DNA of 64,000 nucleotides from Candidatus Desulfovibrio trichonymphae (GCF_002355955.1 NZ_AP017368.1:62001-126000); one strand, 5' to 3'; shown: positions 36,359 through 46,301, counted from the first letter of the stretch. Numbers and translations: made by a program. Notes: a model not told the origin generated them from the sequence alone.

Positions 36359-37420
36359 ATGAAACTCACAGATATTTTCAATTGTCCGAAGCCGGAAATA
36401 ACCATTCCGCGCCCTTGCGTCATTGCCGAAGCCGGTGTGAACCACGAAGGCAGCATGTCCATTGCAGAACGACTTGTCGCCGAGGCGGCGGAAGGTGGTG
36501 CCGACGCCATCAAATTTCAGACATACAAGGCCGCCACGCTGGCCTCCAGAGATTCGCCGGCCTACTGGGACACAAGCAGGGAACCCACAAAAAGCCAGTA
36601 TGAGCTTTTTAAAAAATATGATTCCTTCTGGAAAAACGAGTTTGAGGCTCTGAAAAGATGCTGCGACACGGCGGGCATAGCCTTTCTCTCCACGCCATTT
36701 GACGTGGAATCAGCGCGTTTTCTCAACGATCTCATGGAAGTGTTTAAAATTTCTTCTTCCGACATAACCAACAAGCCTTTTATTCGCATTCTTTGCGACT
36801 TCAACAAGCCCATTCTGCTTTCTACCGGCGCCGCAGACCTGCATGAAATAGCCGAAGCTGTGGAATGGATAGAAGCAAAAGGCAACAGACTGGCACTGCT
36901 GCACTGTGTTTTAAACTACCCCACGGCAGATGAAAATGCGGCGCTCGGCATGATCTCCGCGCTTAAACAGCATTTTCCGCAACATGTCATCGGCTATTCC
37001 GACCACACCCTGCCTGGGGATATGCACATACTTGAAAGCGCCGTCCTGATGGGTGCGCGCGTGCTGGAGAAACACTTCACTCACGACAAAACGCTGCCCG
37101 GCAATGACCATTATCACGCCATGGACAAGGCAGATCTGAAACATTTTTATGCCCGTCTCGAAAAAACCCTCGTCAGTATAGGCGAATTTACCCTGCGGGC
37201 CCTGCCGGAGGAAGAACCGGCGCGACGCAACGCCCGACGATCACTTGTGACGGCGTGCGCCATCAAGGCCGGCCGGATGCTGCGTCCTGAAGATTTGACC
37301 TGGAAACGCCCGGCCCACGGCATTTCGCCGCGTCATTACGAAGAGGCGCTTGCCATGCGCGCCCGGCGCGATTTGTCGGAAGACACGGTGCTTGGCTGGT
37401 CTGATCTGGACAAAGCGTAA
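36359..37420 (+). CDS. neuB: N-acetylneuraminate synthase family (nonulosonic acid synthase)
   Basis: A 353-residue NeuB-family synthase condensing phosphoenolpyruvate with a hexosamine-derived sugar to make a nonulosonic acid (sialic, legionaminic or pseudaminic type). The barrel domain shows IAEAGVNHEGS, IKFQTYKA, FKISSSDITNKPFI, and YSDHTLPG with the metal His. The C-terminal SAF/antifreeze-like domain (about 285-353) starts near RRSLVTACAIKAGRML. The ATG at 36359 follows GAGGA; the longer upstream frame comes from IS debris. Seven bases later the LIC12162-family gene begins. The exact sugar cannot be told from sequence alone. Confidence 0.9.
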   Translation: MKLTDIFNCPKPEITIPRPCVIAEAGVNHEGSMSIAERLVAEAAEGGADAIKFQTYKAATLASRDSPAYWDTSREPTKSQYELFKKYDSFWKNEFEALKRCCDTAGIAFLSTPFDVESARFLNDLMEVFKISSSDITNKPFIRILCDFNKPILLSTGAADLHEIAEAVEWIEAKGNRLALLHCVLNYPTADENAALGMISALKQHFPQHVIGYSDHTLPGDMHILESAVLMGARVLEKHFTHDKTLPGNDHYHAMDKADLKHFYARLEKTLVSIGEFTLRALPEEEPARRNARRSLVTACAIKAGRMLRPEDLTWKRPAHGISPRHYEEALAMRARRDLSEDTVLGWSDLDKA

Positions 37421-37427
37421 ACGTGAC

Positions 37428-39137
37428 ATGGAAGCCACGCTGATTCTGGGACGCATGCCGGAAGGAGCCCAGCCGGAACATTTCCGGGCAGCCGGTCCCT
37501 GGTGTTTTGCCGGTCGGGAAAAACTGTTCCCCGGCTGGGAAAACAGTTTTCAGTTCGCGCCGGAACCGTTGTGCGACGTCAATATTCTCGCGCAGACCGC
37601 CAGAGAGGCCTGCGCCATCTTTGCCGACAACCTGCCCGCTCTTGCCGCCCGGCTTTGTCCGCACAGCGCGGCATTACCGGACGCCTACTGGGAAACCCTG
37701 CTCGCGCCCTGGGGCGTTGACGTGGCCCGGCAGATAGCCGATCGCTGGCAACGCGTCAAGGCCATGACAGGGACTTGGGGTGACTTGCCCCTGCGTGTGC
37801 CCCTGTTGCCGGAAAACTGTGCCTTTCGCTTTGCCGGCGAACATGATTTTACCCTATACGGTTCGTTGGGCATTTCTTTCAATCATTGGCTTTTCTCCCG
37901 TCTGCTGGAGGCTTGCTGGCCCACTGCCTGGCGTAGGAAATATTTGCCTCCTGTCAACAAGGTGTATGGAAATTCCGTTCCGCCGGCTTTGAAGGAGCGC
38001 GTCAAACACTGGGCGAGACGGATTCTGTTGCGTCTGCCTTTCCCGCGTCTCAAAGGCGTGAGCCTGTGGCAGAGTTTGCGCTTTTCGCTCGCGCTTGCGC
38101 ACACAAGCCGGGGGCAAGACAGCTCCCTGCCGCTGGCCGCCACATTCGGTGCCGCCGCCACAGGCGCAGATGCGCATTTGCCGCTGGACCCCCTGCCGAT
38201 TTTTTGGGCGGCGCTGCCGGAAGCATTCACGCGTCTTGAGCACCCGCGCGCATTACGCAAAAGCCGCACAGCCCCCCGCCTGCGCGTCGCCAGCGTTCTG
38301 GCTTATGAAGATACGATCTACCGGCAAAAATTGGCCGTCTGGCGCGGGCGCGGCAACCGCCTGATGTATGTGCAGCACGGCAGCGGCTATGGACAGATGC
38401 GCGTTGCCTGCCTCAGCGCCGTGGTGGAATACAGCCAGCACGCCTTTGCCACCTGGGGCTGGAATGAACACGCCGGGTGCAGGGGCAACTTCATCAGCCT
38501 GCCTTATCCGCAGGTCGCCCGGATTGCTGGGCGCTGGAAGGGCACAGGGGGGAAGAGTCTGCTTTTTGTGGGCACGGAAATGCCCTTGTTTGCCTACCGG
38601 TTGGACAGCTGGCCGACTCCATTGCAACTGCTGCGCTACCGCAACGACAAAGCGCGTTTTTTCACAGTCCTGAAGAAAGATTTGCATCCACGCGCTCTGT
38701 ATCGCCCTTATTTCCCCGTGCCGGGAACCCTCAAAGACGCGGACTGGCTGTTGCCGCGTTTTCCGCGCGTGCGGCTCTGCACAGGTCCGCTCACGCGGCA
38801 GATGCTGCGCTGCCGCGTGCTTGTCATTGACCACCCCGGCACCACCATGCTGGAATCTCTGGCTGCTGACGCACCTACAGTTTTGTACTGGTCGCGCGAT
38901 GTCTGGCCGCAGACGTCGGAACACGAGGAACTGCTGGGCGTTCTGGCAGAGGCCGGCATTCTGCACGCCGGTCCGGAAGAAGCCGCGGCCAAAGTCAACA
39001 GCGTTTTTGACGACGCGCCGGACTGGTGGAAGGGCGAAACCGTGCAGGCCGCCCGGCGGCAGTATTGCGCACGATATGCCATGACGGTCGCGGGCAGTGA
39101 AAATGACTGTTGGGTAAACACACTGACAAAGCTATGA
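37428..39137 (+). CDS. LIC12162-family putative surface-glycan transferase
   Basis: A 569-residue cytosolic protein of the LIC12162 transferase family, found with NeuB-type genes in surface polysaccharide loci. Visible features: an N-terminal ILGRMPEGAQPEH, a middle QHGSGYGQMRVACLSAVVEY with conserved His and Gly, and a C-terminal VIDHPGTTMLESLAADAPTV, like the donor-binding end of GT-B glycosyltransferases. The donor and acceptor are unknown. It stands between neuB and the Sel1-repeat gene, overlapping the latter by four bases, so the three likely serve one glycan. Confidence 0.78.
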   Translation: MEATLILGRMPEGAQPEHFRAAGPWCFAGREKLFPGWENSFQFAPEPLCDVNILAQTAREACAIFADNLPALAARLCPHSAALPDAYWETLLAPWGVDVARQIADRWQRVKAMTGTWGDLPLRVPLLPENCAFRFAGEHDFTLYGSLGISFNHWLFSRLLEACWPTAWRRKYLPPVNKVYGNSVPPALKERVKHWARRILLRLPFPRLKGVSLWQSLRFSLALAHTSRGQDSSLPLAATFGAAATGADAHLPLDPLPIFWAALPEAFTRLEHPRALRKSRTAPRLRVASVLAYEDTIYRQKLAVWRGRGNRLMYVQHGSGYGQMRVACLSAVVEYSQHAFATWGWNEHAGCRGNFISLPYPQVARIAGRWKGTGGKSLLFVGTEMPLFAYRLDSWPTPLQLLRYRNDKARFFTVLKKDLHPRALYRPYFPVPGTLKDADWLLPRFPRVRLCTGPLTRQMLRCRVLVIDHPGTTMLESLAADAPTVLYWSRDVWPQTSEHEELLGVLAEAGILHAGPEEAAAKVNSVFDDAPDWWKGETVQAARRQYCARYAMTVAGSENDCWVNTLTKL

Positions 39138-40183
39138 CAAAGATATCAAAATTTTTTGAAGCGGCGCTGTTTGCTGCATGGTTTTGTCTTTTTTGCGAAC
39201 CAGCAATCAGCCGCGCGGACGACAATGGCCCGCTACGCGAAGCCCAGCAGGCCATTGACAGGGAAGACTACACCACCGCGGCATCCTTGCTCAAGGCGTC
39301 CGCGGATGACGGCAATGCGGAAGCCCTCTATGTGCTCGGGCTCTTATTTCTTGAAGGCAAAGGCGTTCAAAAGAATGAGCAGCATGCCGTGCAACTGTTT
39401 CGTCTGGGGGCGGAAAAAGGCGATACCAGCGCCCGGTATGCTTTCGGTGCGGCTTTGGCCTCCGGCGTCGGCATACGCCGCAATTATAAAGAGGCGGCGC
39501 GCTGGCTGCACAAAGCCGCAGAACAGGGGCACGCCATGGCACAGCACAGTCTTGGATATCTTTATGCTCACGGCCGCGGAGTGACCAGGGATGAAAACGC
39601 GGCTGTCGACTGGCACAGTCGCGCCGCCAATCAGGGCATTGCTCAGGCGCAATATTCTCTCGGCTGGATATATCTGAACAGCAAGGGCGAAAACCAGAGC
39701 GATACCAAAGCCGCGCACTGGTTTGCCAGAGCCGCCGAACAGGAACATGTCAAAGCCCAGAACAATCTGGCCTATATGTACGCTGAAGGGCGGGGATATC
39801 CTCAGGACGCGGCCAAGGCCGTGCAGTGGTATGCCAGGGCAGCTGAACAGGGTTCTGCAGAAGCGCAATACAATCTGGGCTTCATGTATGAACAGGGACG
39901 GGGCGTGTCGCAGGATTACAACAAGGCTGTGGAATTTTACCGCAAGGCGGCGGCCCAGAACGAGCCGGCGGCCCAGTACAGTCTTGGAGTCATGTATGAG
40001 CAGGGCACGGGCGTGCCCTGCAACCTGAGCGAAGCATCCCGCTGGTACCGTCTGGCGGCGCAGAACGGCGATCAGGACGCAAAGGCCGTTCTGCGCGCGC
40101 AAACCAAGATGTTGCGGGAATCCGGAGCAAACGTGCCGGACGACAACCGCAATTCTCAAAAAAAACGTCGACGTCAACAATAA
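39134..40183 (+). CDS. Exported Sel1-repeat protein
   Basis: A 349-residue protein with a signal peptide (about 1-30, ending AISRADD). Seven Sel1-like repeats of 36 residues span about 65-320 (each of the type A.YNLG.MY..GRGV..D...A..WY..AA.QG). The tail is Lys/Arg-rich. Sel1 repeats form a superhelical protein-binding scaffold. The ATG overlaps the stop of the LIC12162 gene (ATGA), so it is probably a scaffold for envelope glycan or peptidoglycan work; that role is inferred from context. Confidence 0.9.
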   Translation: MTKISKFFEAALFAAWFCLFCEPAISRADDNGPLREAQQAIDREDYTTAASLLKASADDGNAEALYVLGLLFLEGKGVQKNEQHAVQLFRLGAEKGDTSARYAFGAALASGVGIRRNYKEAARWLHKAAEQGHAMAQHSLGYLYAHGRGVTRDENAAVDWHSRAANQGIAQAQYSLGWIYLNSKGENQSDTKAAHWFARAAEQEHVKAQNNLAYMYAEGRGYPQDAAKAVQWYARAAEQGSAEAQYNLGFMYEQGRGVSQDYNKAVEFYRKAAAQNEPAAQYSLGVMYEQGTGVPCNLSEASRWYRLAAQNGDQDAKAVLRAQTKMLRESGANVPDDNRNSQKKRRRQQ

Positions 40184-40302
40184 CGGGAGCAAAAGATGAA
40201 TGACCGTAGGCCAAGACAAGCATGTTATCCACTAATCATCATATGTATAGACCGGCCGGCACAAATTGGCGCCGGGCAAGCGTCCGTTATTCCGGAGGCG
40301 AT

Positions 40303-40797
40303 GTGACGCGGCATCATTTTTCGCATATGGACGCGCAGGGCAATGTGACCATGGTGGATGTGGGAGAGAAACCGGAGACCCGACGCAAGGCCGTTGCCGA
40401 AGCTGTGGTGGATCTCGCTCCGGCCACGCTGGAGCTGCTTAAAAAATCGGCACTGCCCAAGGGAGATGCGCTGACATGCGCCAAAATCGGCGGGATTATG
40501 GCGGCAAAACGCACGAGTGATCTCATACCCTTGTGTCATCCCGTGAATCTGGTGTTTGCCGACATAAATTTTGAAGTGCACGACAATCCGCCGCAGGTTC
40601 GCGTCAAGGCGGAAATCCGTGCCACAGGTGTTACAGGTGTGGAAATGGAGGCCATTGTCGCCGCGCAGACAGCCGCGGCGATTATCTATGATATGTGCAA
40701 GGCCTTTCAGCGCGACATAGTTATCAGCCGGGTGCGTCTGCTCCATAAAAGCGGGGGCGAAAGCGGGGAATTTATTGCGCCGGGATGGAAAAAGTGA
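40303..40797 (+). CDS. moaC: Cyclic pyranopterin monophosphate synthase MoaC
   Basis: A 164-residue MoaC enzyme of molybdopterin cofactor synthesis, converting the MoaA product to cyclic pyranopterin phosphate. Motifs: [33 protein letters not shown], and [10 protein letters not shown] with MCKAFQRD. I start at the GTG at 40303, four bases after GGAGG; an ATG at 40327 is the alternative, and the open frame to 40222 is too long for the family. It overlaps lgt by 13 bases. Confidence 0.92.
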   Translation: MTRHHFSHMDAQGNVTMVDVGEKPETRRKAVAEAVVDLAPATLELLKKSALPKGDALTCAKIGGIMAAKRTSDLIPLCHPVNLVFADINFEVHDNPPQVRVKAEIRATGVTGVEMEAIVAAQTAAAIIYDMCKAFQRDIVISRVRLLHKSGGESGEFIAPGWKK

Positions 40798-41570
40798 GTT
40801 TTTTCCCTGTTGATCCCGTCGTTTTTTCCTTGGGTGGTCTGCATGTGCGCTGGTACGGCCTCATGTATCTTTTCGGTTTTGCCGCCGGGTGGGGTCTGGG
40901 GCGTCGCCGCGCCTCCCGTTCTGTGCCGGCATGGCCGCCGACGGCTGTGGACGACTTGCTGACTTGCGCCATGTTGGGCGTTATTGTGGGCGGACGTCTG
41001 GGATATGTGCTTTTTTATGATCTTGTGGCGTATATCCGCGAGCCGTGGGAAATACTGCGTTTGTGGAATGGCGGCATGTCTTTTCATGGCGGGCTGCTGG
41101 GCGTGCTTCTGGCCTTTGCCTGGTTTGCGCGCAGCCGGGGGAAGGCGTTTCTGGCAGTCTCGGATTTTGTGGCCCCACTTGTGCCGCCGGGCTTGTTTTT
41201 CGGCCGGATCGGCAATTTTATCAACAGCGAGTTGTGGGGCAAGGTCAGCGATGTGCCCTGGGCAGTTGTTTTCCCAGGTGGAGGGCCTTGGCCGCGGCAC
41301 CCTTCACAGTTGTATGAAGCCTTTCTGGAAGGCCTTGTGCTTTTTGTTCTGCTGTGGGCGTATTCTTCCAGGCCGCGTAAAACAGGTGCCGTATCGGGCC
41401 TGTTTGCCGCAGGTTACGGTCTGGCGCGTTTTTGTGTGGAATTTGTTCGCGTTCCGGACACCCAGTTGGGGTATCTGGCCTTTGGCTGGCTGACAATGGG
41501 GCAGATTCTCTGTCTTCCGCTGATCGGCATCGGCCTGTGGCTTCTGTTCCGGGCAGACAAAGAAATGTGA
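40785..41570 (+). CDS. lgt: Prolipoprotein diacylglyceryl transferase
   Basis: A 261-residue polytopic inner-membrane enzyme that puts diacylglycerol on the lipobox cysteine of prolipoproteins. The family signature [13 protein letters not shown] is intact, as are HVRWYGLMY at the N-terminus and [13 protein letters not shown]. About seven transmembrane segments. The start lies inside the end of moaC. The gene converges with bamA, 33 bases away, and no terminator is evident between them. Confidence 0.95.
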   Translation: MEKVSFFPVDPVVFSLGGLHVRWYGLMYLFGFAAGWGLGRRRASRSVPAWPPTAVDDLLTCAMLGVIVGGRLGYVLFYDLVAYIREPWEILRLWNGGMSFHGGLLGVLLAFAWFARSRGKAFLAVSDFVAPLVPPGLFFGRIGNFINSELWGKVSDVPWAVVFPGGGPWPRHPSQLYEAFLEGLVLFVLLWAYSSRPRKTGAVSGLFAAGYGLARFCVEFVRVPDTQLGYLAFGWLTMGQILCLPLIGIGLWLLFRADKEM

Positions 41571-41603
41571 AAAGGCCCTGAAGATGTCGAGCGGGAGCCT
41601 GTT

Positions 41604-44351
41604 CTAAAAGAACTGGCCCATGCTGAACTCAAGTCGTCCCGATTCCCTCTCCTTGTCATAATCATCGGACAGCGGAATGCCGTAAGCGATGCGCAGATCG
41701 CCCATGGGCGAACGCCAGCGCAGTTCCAGGCCTGTGGAGTACACGAAATACTTGTGCAAATTCGCTCCCATGGTTTTCTGGTCGATATTGAAGCCGCCGT
41801 CAAGAAAGGGCACAAGCGCGAGTCCGATTTCTTTTTCAAAGGTCCAGATATACTCCAGATTGAAGACGCCCATGCGGTCGCCGCCGACGTGTTCGCCGCC
41901 GTATCTGTAGTCGCGCGGCGAAATGTCGGAGTAGGAGTAACCGCGTATGGTGTCCATGCCGCCAAGCCAGAAGCGTTCAAATACCGGCACCCCCTCATCG
42001 GTGTTCTGAAACACGCCGCCCAGCCGGCCCCGCACATGGATGGTGTTTTGCGGATTGAACGACCAGAACCCCTGCCAGTCCGCCACAGCCTTGACGAAGT
42101 TGTCTGTGCCGCCGAGGCCGCCGCCGCCGTATTCCGCCCAGAGTCGGGCAATGGTGCCCTTTGTCGGGCGTTCCTTGAAGTCCGTCGTGTCACGCAGGAT
42201 GCGGCCCGAGATGGCGCTTGTCCAGTTTGTGCCCTTGTAGTCGGAGATGTAGGGCGAGGAATTGTCGGACACGTCATACAGGTCATAGCGTTCCAGGCGG
42301 TAGCTGACGCCGACGGAGGTGTATTCGCCGATGGGGTAGGCAAAGCGTATAGTGTCTCCCAGAGTATCCTTGGTGAAGTCGTCCCAGTAGTCGTGGATGT
42401 AATAGAGGTCGTTGCCGACGGAGAGGTCTGTGTCATAGAGGCGCGGGTTGGTGAACGAAAGCATGCCGGATGTGCGCCGCCAGGAGAAGAAGCCCTGGAG
42501 CTGCAGCCAGTAGCCGCGGCCGAAGAGGTTGCGTTCCATAATGGAAGCGGTGAGGCCGACGTCGTAGTAGGTGGAGTATCCGATGCCGCCCATAAGCGCA
42601 CCGGTGTTCGTTTCCTTGACTTTGACCTTCAAATCCACCTCGTCGTCCTGGCCGGTGGGGATGAGTTCCGTATCCACCGCGGAGAAGTAGCGCAGGTGGT
42701 TCAGGCGCTCGGTGGAACGGCGCAGCTTCGCGCCTTCATACATGTCGCCGTCGCCGAAGCGCATTTCACGCAGAATGACGTTGTCGCGCGTTTTTACATT
42801 GCCTTCCACCGTGAGACGACGGATAAACACCTTTTGTTTTTTTGTGATGATGTAGCCCACGTCCAGCAGTGGGGAGCCGTCGTCGGCTTTGATCACCCTC
42901 GTGTCCACTTCGGCGAAAGCGTAGCCGTAATCGGCGTAATAGTCCGTCAGGCGTTTGGAATCTTCCTGCATGACGGTCAGGGAGAAATATTTGTCCGACT
43001 TTTGGTGATTGTCCATTTCGATCACGTCGAGCATATTCTCTTCGCTGTCTATGACATCGCCGGCAAATTTGACGTCTCGGACAGCGTAGCGCTGTCCTTC
43101 CTGCACGTTGAAGGCAATGTGTATGCCGTCCGGCTTGTATTCCACCAACGGGGCGGCAACCTGTATATCCACAAAGCCTTCGTTCAGACCAAAGGCGGCA
43201 ATGGCGTTTGTGTCGCGCTCCAGGTATTCTTCCTTGAGGGTTCCCGTGCCGGTGAACCAGGACAAGAGATTGTGCGGACGCAGGGCCATATAGTCCTTCA
43301 TGTCGCTCTGCTTGAGCTCCTTGAGGCCGTCGATCTTTACTTCCTTGATATAGAGCTTGTTGCCCTCTGTGACGGAAATGACAAGCACCGCGCCCTGTCC
43401 ACCGGCGCGGTCTTCTAGCCTGTATGCGGCCTTGGCGAGGTAATAGCCCTCTTTACGGTACATTTCTGTGATTTTTTGCAAATCGTCTGAGAGCAACTGT
43501 TCGTTGAGCGTGCTGCCTGTTTTGGTGGACATTGCGGCCAGCACATCGTCCTTGTCCACATTGTGGGAACCTTCCACCATAATATTGTCGATGCGCGGCT
43601 TTTCCTTCACGGTAAAAACCAGCACATTGCCTTCCATGCCGGCCTGCACGTCGCTGAAATAGCCCATGTCCCATATGCGTTTGACTTCTTCATTGACGGC
43701 GTTGGCGTCCGGCTTGTCGCCCTTGCGGATAGTCATGCGCATGAGCACGATATCCGGGTCCATAACCTTCATGCCGCGTATCTGCACATCGGCAATGCCG
43801 CCGTCCGCGTTTGGCGTTCTCATGGGTATGAGCGCGGCAGGGCCTTTTTCCGCGGGCCGTTCTGTCGCGTTGAGCATGCCCGCGGCGCGGTCGGCTATAG
43901 CGTCCGCACATTCCGTCAGCGCCGTCAGCGAGCCGCGTTCAAAAGCCGCCGGCACGGAGCCGCCTTCATTAACGGGAACAATGCGCGTGTCCAAGGCAAA
44001 ACCGTCACCCAACTGATTAAAGCTGCCGTAAATGACAAGGCTTGCCCCGGCTTGGCGACCCATGTCGCGTGCGGCAGCCAGATTGATGTTGCCACCCGTC
44101 CGCGAGACCAGGGCGGCCGCGCGATTCATGGGGACGGCTGACAGGCCGTGCTGTTCCAGTTGCGTGGCGATCAACTGCGGCACGTCATGCGCGGCGTTGG
44201 GCATTTCCGGCCCGGCGTTTGCCTGAAAGGGCAAAATCAGCACTGTATCCGGCGCGCCAAGGGCGCCGGTCGGCAAACCTGTTTGCATGGCGCACACGAA
44301 GGTCATGTAACAAAGAGCCTTGAACAGTGCGTTGGATATACCTTTTTTCAT
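41604..44351 (-). CDS. bamA: Outer-membrane assembly factor BamA with extra N-terminal domain
   Basis: A 915-residue BamA, about 100 residues longer than E. coli BamA. After a signal peptide (about 1-32) comes a domain of roughly 140 residues (VLILPFQANAGPEMP, then LVIYGSFNQLGDGFALDTR), resembling TolB-N/FlgO-type modules. Five POTRA domains follow (starting near DVQIRGMKVMDPD). The C-terminal 16-strand barrel has the GSFRLP-region equivalent GGMDTIRGYSYSDISPR and ends in the Omp signal EFSMGQFF. It inserts beta-barrel proteins into the outer membrane. Genes upstream are lolD, lolC and lysS. Confidence 0.94.
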   Translation of the reverse strand: MKKGISNALFKALCYMTFVCAMQTGLPTGALGAPDTVLILPFQANAGPEMPNAAHDVPQLIATQLEQHGLSAVPMNRAAALVSRTGGNINLAAARDMGRQAGASLVIYGSFNQLGDGFALDTRIVPVNEGGSVPAAFERGSLTALTECADAIADRAAGMLNATERPAEKGPAALIPMRTPNADGGIADVQIRGMKVMDPDIVLMRMTIRKGDKPDANAVNEEVKRIWDMGYFSDVQAGMEGNVLVFTVKEKPRIDNIMVEGSHNVDKDDVLAAMSTKTGSTLNEQLLSDDLQKITEMYRKEGYYLAKAAYRLEDRAGGQGAVLVISVTEGNKLYIKEVKIDGLKELKQSDMKDYMALRPHNLLSWFTGTGTLKEEYLERDTNAIAAFGLNEGFVDIQVAAPLVEYKPDGIHIAFNVQEGQRYAVRDVKFAGDVIDSEENMLDVIEMDNHQKSDKYFSLTVMQEDSKRLTDYYADYGYAFAEVDTRVIKADDGSPLLDVGYIITKKQKVFIRRLTVEGNVKTRDNVILREMRFGDGDMYEGAKLRRSTERLNHLRYFSAVDTELIPTGQDDEVDLKVKVKETNTGALMGGIGYSTYYDVGLTASIMERNLFGRGYWLQLQGFFSWRRTSGMLSFTNPRLYDTDLSVGNDLYYIHDYWDDFTKDTLGDTIRFAYPIGEYTSVGVSYRLERYDLYDVSDNSSPYISDYKGTNWTSAISGRILRDTTDFKERPTKGTIARLWAEYGGGGLGGTDNFVKAVADWQGFWSFNPQNTIHVRGRLGGVFQNTDEGVPVFERFWLGGMDTIRGYSYSDISPRDYRYGGEHVGGDRMGVFNLEYIWTFEKEIGLALVPFLDGGFNIDQKTMGANLHKYFVYSTGLELRWRSPMGDLRIAYGIPLSDDYDKERESGRLEFSMGQFF

Positions 44352-44376
44352 ACGATGTCCCCGTACTATAGATCCG

Positions 44377-45063
44377 TCAAACCCATTCCTGCTGCTGCAG
44401 CTTCCCGGCTTTTAATTCCATCACGCGATCCATGCCTGCGGCCAGATCGCGGTTATGTGTGACGACCACCAGGGTCATGTTGTGCTCGCGGTTGAGTTCG
44501 CGCAGCAGCGTACCCGCGCGCGCGCCGGCACTTTCGTCCAGATTGCCGGTGGGTTCGTCGGCCAAAAGGACGCGGGGGCGTAAAAAAACAGCGCGGGCAA
44601 TGGCCACCCTTTGCCGCTCGCCGCCGGAGAGCGTGGACGTCTTGCTGTTCGTCCGTTCGCCAAGCCCCATTTGCTCAAGCAGGGTTACAGCCTCCGGCAG
44701 CGCGTCGGCCGGGCGAGCTCCGCCGATAACGGCCGGCATCGCCACGTTTTCCAGCGCGGAAAATTCCGGCAGCAGATGGTGAAACTGAAAAACAAAGCCC
44801 AGGGTTTTGTTGCGGAAGAAGGCTTTTTCATTGCGGTTCATGCCCGCCATGTCTCTGCCGTCAAACAGCACGTGCCCACTGCTTGGAGTATCAAGAGCCC
44901 CCATAAGATGCAAGAGGGTGGATTTGCCGGAACCTGAAGCTCCCACAACGGCAAGGGCTTCTCCTTCTTCCACTATTAAATTGATATTCTTAAAAATTTC
45001 AAGATGTTCCCCCATATCGGCAAATTTTTTTCCCACGTCGGCAAATGTATAGATCCCTGCCAT
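44377..45063 (-). CDS. lolD: Lipoprotein-releasing ABC transporter ATPase LolD
   Basis: A 228-residue ABC ATPase with Walker A (GASGSGKST), Q-loop (FVFQFHHLLPEF), signature (LSGGERQRVAIARA), Walker B (VLLADEPTGNLD) and the switch His (VVVTHNRD). FQFHHLLPEFSALENV is typical of LolD. With the adjacent LolC/E permease, two bases upstream, it drives release of outer-membrane lipoproteins to LolA. Confidence 0.94.
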   Translation of the reverse strand: MAGIYTFADVGKKFADMGEHLEIFKNINLIVEEGEALAVVGASGSGKSTLLHLMGALDTPSSGHVLFDGRDMAGMNRNEKAFFRNKTLGFVFQFHHLLPEFSALENVAMPAVIGGARPADALPEAVTLLEQMGLGERTNSKTSTLSGGERQRVAIARAVFLRPRVLLADEPTGNLDESAGARAGTLLRELNREHNMTLVVVTHNRDLAAGMDRVMELKAGKLQQQEWV

Positions 45064-45065
45064 GG

Positions 45066-46301
45066 CTATTCGTAGCGCAACGCTTCGGCCGGCTCAAGCA
45101 TAGCCGCCTGACGGGCCGGGTAGAGTGTGGCGAGAAAACAGAGCAGCAGGGCGCTCGCGCCGACAATGACAACGTCTGAAACTGTGATGATGATGGGCAG
45201 ATGGTCCACCGTGTAGACGTTGTCCGGCAATTTAATGAACTGATAGCGCTTGAGCAGAAAGCCCAGCGTCAAGCCGAAAACATAGCCGAGCAGCGTGCCC
45301 GTGATGCCGATAATTATACCCTGAAGCATGAAAATGCGGCGTATCATGCCGCTTGTGGCGCCCATGGATATCATGATGGCGATGTCGCGGGTTTTTTCCA
45401 TCACCAGCATGACAAGGCTTGTGACGGTGGAAAACGAGCCGATCAGCACCACCATGGCCAGCAGGATGAACATGCCGACTTTTTCCAGTTTGAGGGCGGC
45501 GAAGAGGTTCGCGTTCATGTCCATCCATGTGCGCACGTAAAAGGGCGAGCCGAGTGTCCCGTCAAGACGCGCGGCTGTTTCGTCAGCTCTGAACACGTCC
45601 CGCACGGTGATTTCCACGCCGGAAAGAAAGGCCGGCGGCAGGCTCAGGACATCACGGGCCGCGGCAAGGGTCACAAAGGCGAGCGACGAGTCGTATTCGT
45701 ACATTCCGGTTTTGAAAATACCCGTCACTTCAAAGGGGCGGATGCGCGGGGAATAGCCGGCGGATCCTTTTTGCCCGGCGGGCGAGAGCAGGTTGACGCG
45801 GCTGCCCGGCACAAGGCCGAGACGGCGGGCCAGTTCGGTGCCGATGATAATACCGGGCGCGCCTTTCCGTTCCAGGTCGGCCGCGGCGCCGGACTGCATC
45901 TGACGCAGCAGCGAGAGCACCTCAGGAGCCTGTTGCGCGTCGATGCCGCGCAGAACAACGCCCTTGACCCCGCCGTCGGCGGAAAGCATAGCCTCTGCGT
46001 AGATGAAGGGCAGCGCGCCGGTGACGCCGGGAACGGCGAGAATGCGCTCCATCAGATTCTCATTGTGTTCAAAGGCGGATGGAAGGTGGGAGAGCACAAT
46101 GCCGTGGGCGTTGGCCCCGAGAATTTTTTCGCGCATGTCTGTGGTCAGACCGTTGTACACGCCGAGCACCACTACCAGCGCGCCGACGCCCAGAGCCACG
46201 CCCAAGATGGACATGACGGAGATGATATAGATAAAGGTCTGTCTGCGCCGCGAAAACAGATAGCGCATGGCCACAAATAGTTCAAAACGCATTTGTGGCA
46301 T
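45066..46301 (-). CDS. lolC: Lipoprotein-releasing ABC transporter permease LolC/E
   Basis: A 411-residue permease with one N-terminal helix (YIISVMSILGVALGVGALVVV), a large periplasmic MacB-like domain and three C-terminal helices near FILLAMVVLIGSFSTVTSL. Only one LolC/E-type gene is present, suggesting a homodimer. The start is uncertain: ATG at 46301 (MPQMRFELF) or 46292; a longer frame upstream looks non-coding. It belongs to lolC-lolD-bamA, with lysS 130 bases further upstream. Confidence 0.92.
   Translation of the reverse strand: MPQMRFELFVAMRYLFSRRRQTFIYIISVMSILGVALGVGALVVVLGVYNGLTTDMREKILGANAHGIVLSHLPSAFEHNENLMERILAVPGVTGALPFIYAEAMLSADGGVKGVVLRGIDAQQAPEVLSLLRQMQSGAAADLERKGAPGIIIGTELARRLGLVPGSRVNLLSPAGQKGSAGYSPRIRPFEVTGIFKTGMYEYDSSLAFVTLAAARDVLSLPPAFLSGVEITVRDVFRADETAARLDGTLGSPFYVRTWMDMNANLFAALKLEKVGMFILLAMVVLIGSFSTVTSLVMLVMEKTRDIAIMISMGATSGMIRRIFMLQGIIIGITGTLLGYVFGLTLGFLLKRYQFIKLPDNVYTVDHLPIIITVSDVVIVGASALLLCFLATLYPARQAAMLEPAEALRYE

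Noticed and set aside
41414-42601. A 395-codon minus-strand frame overlapping bamA
   Set aside because: Alternative frame of the bamA barrel region, dominated by Ser/Thr/Pro/Arg, without any motif.
41754-43418. A 554-codon open frame on the plus strand
   Set aside because: Antisense shadow of bamA; no domain resemblance.
45201-46280. A 359-codon open frame on the plus strand
   Set aside because: Antisense shadow of lolC; composition is extremely His/Gly/Asp-rich and not protein-like.
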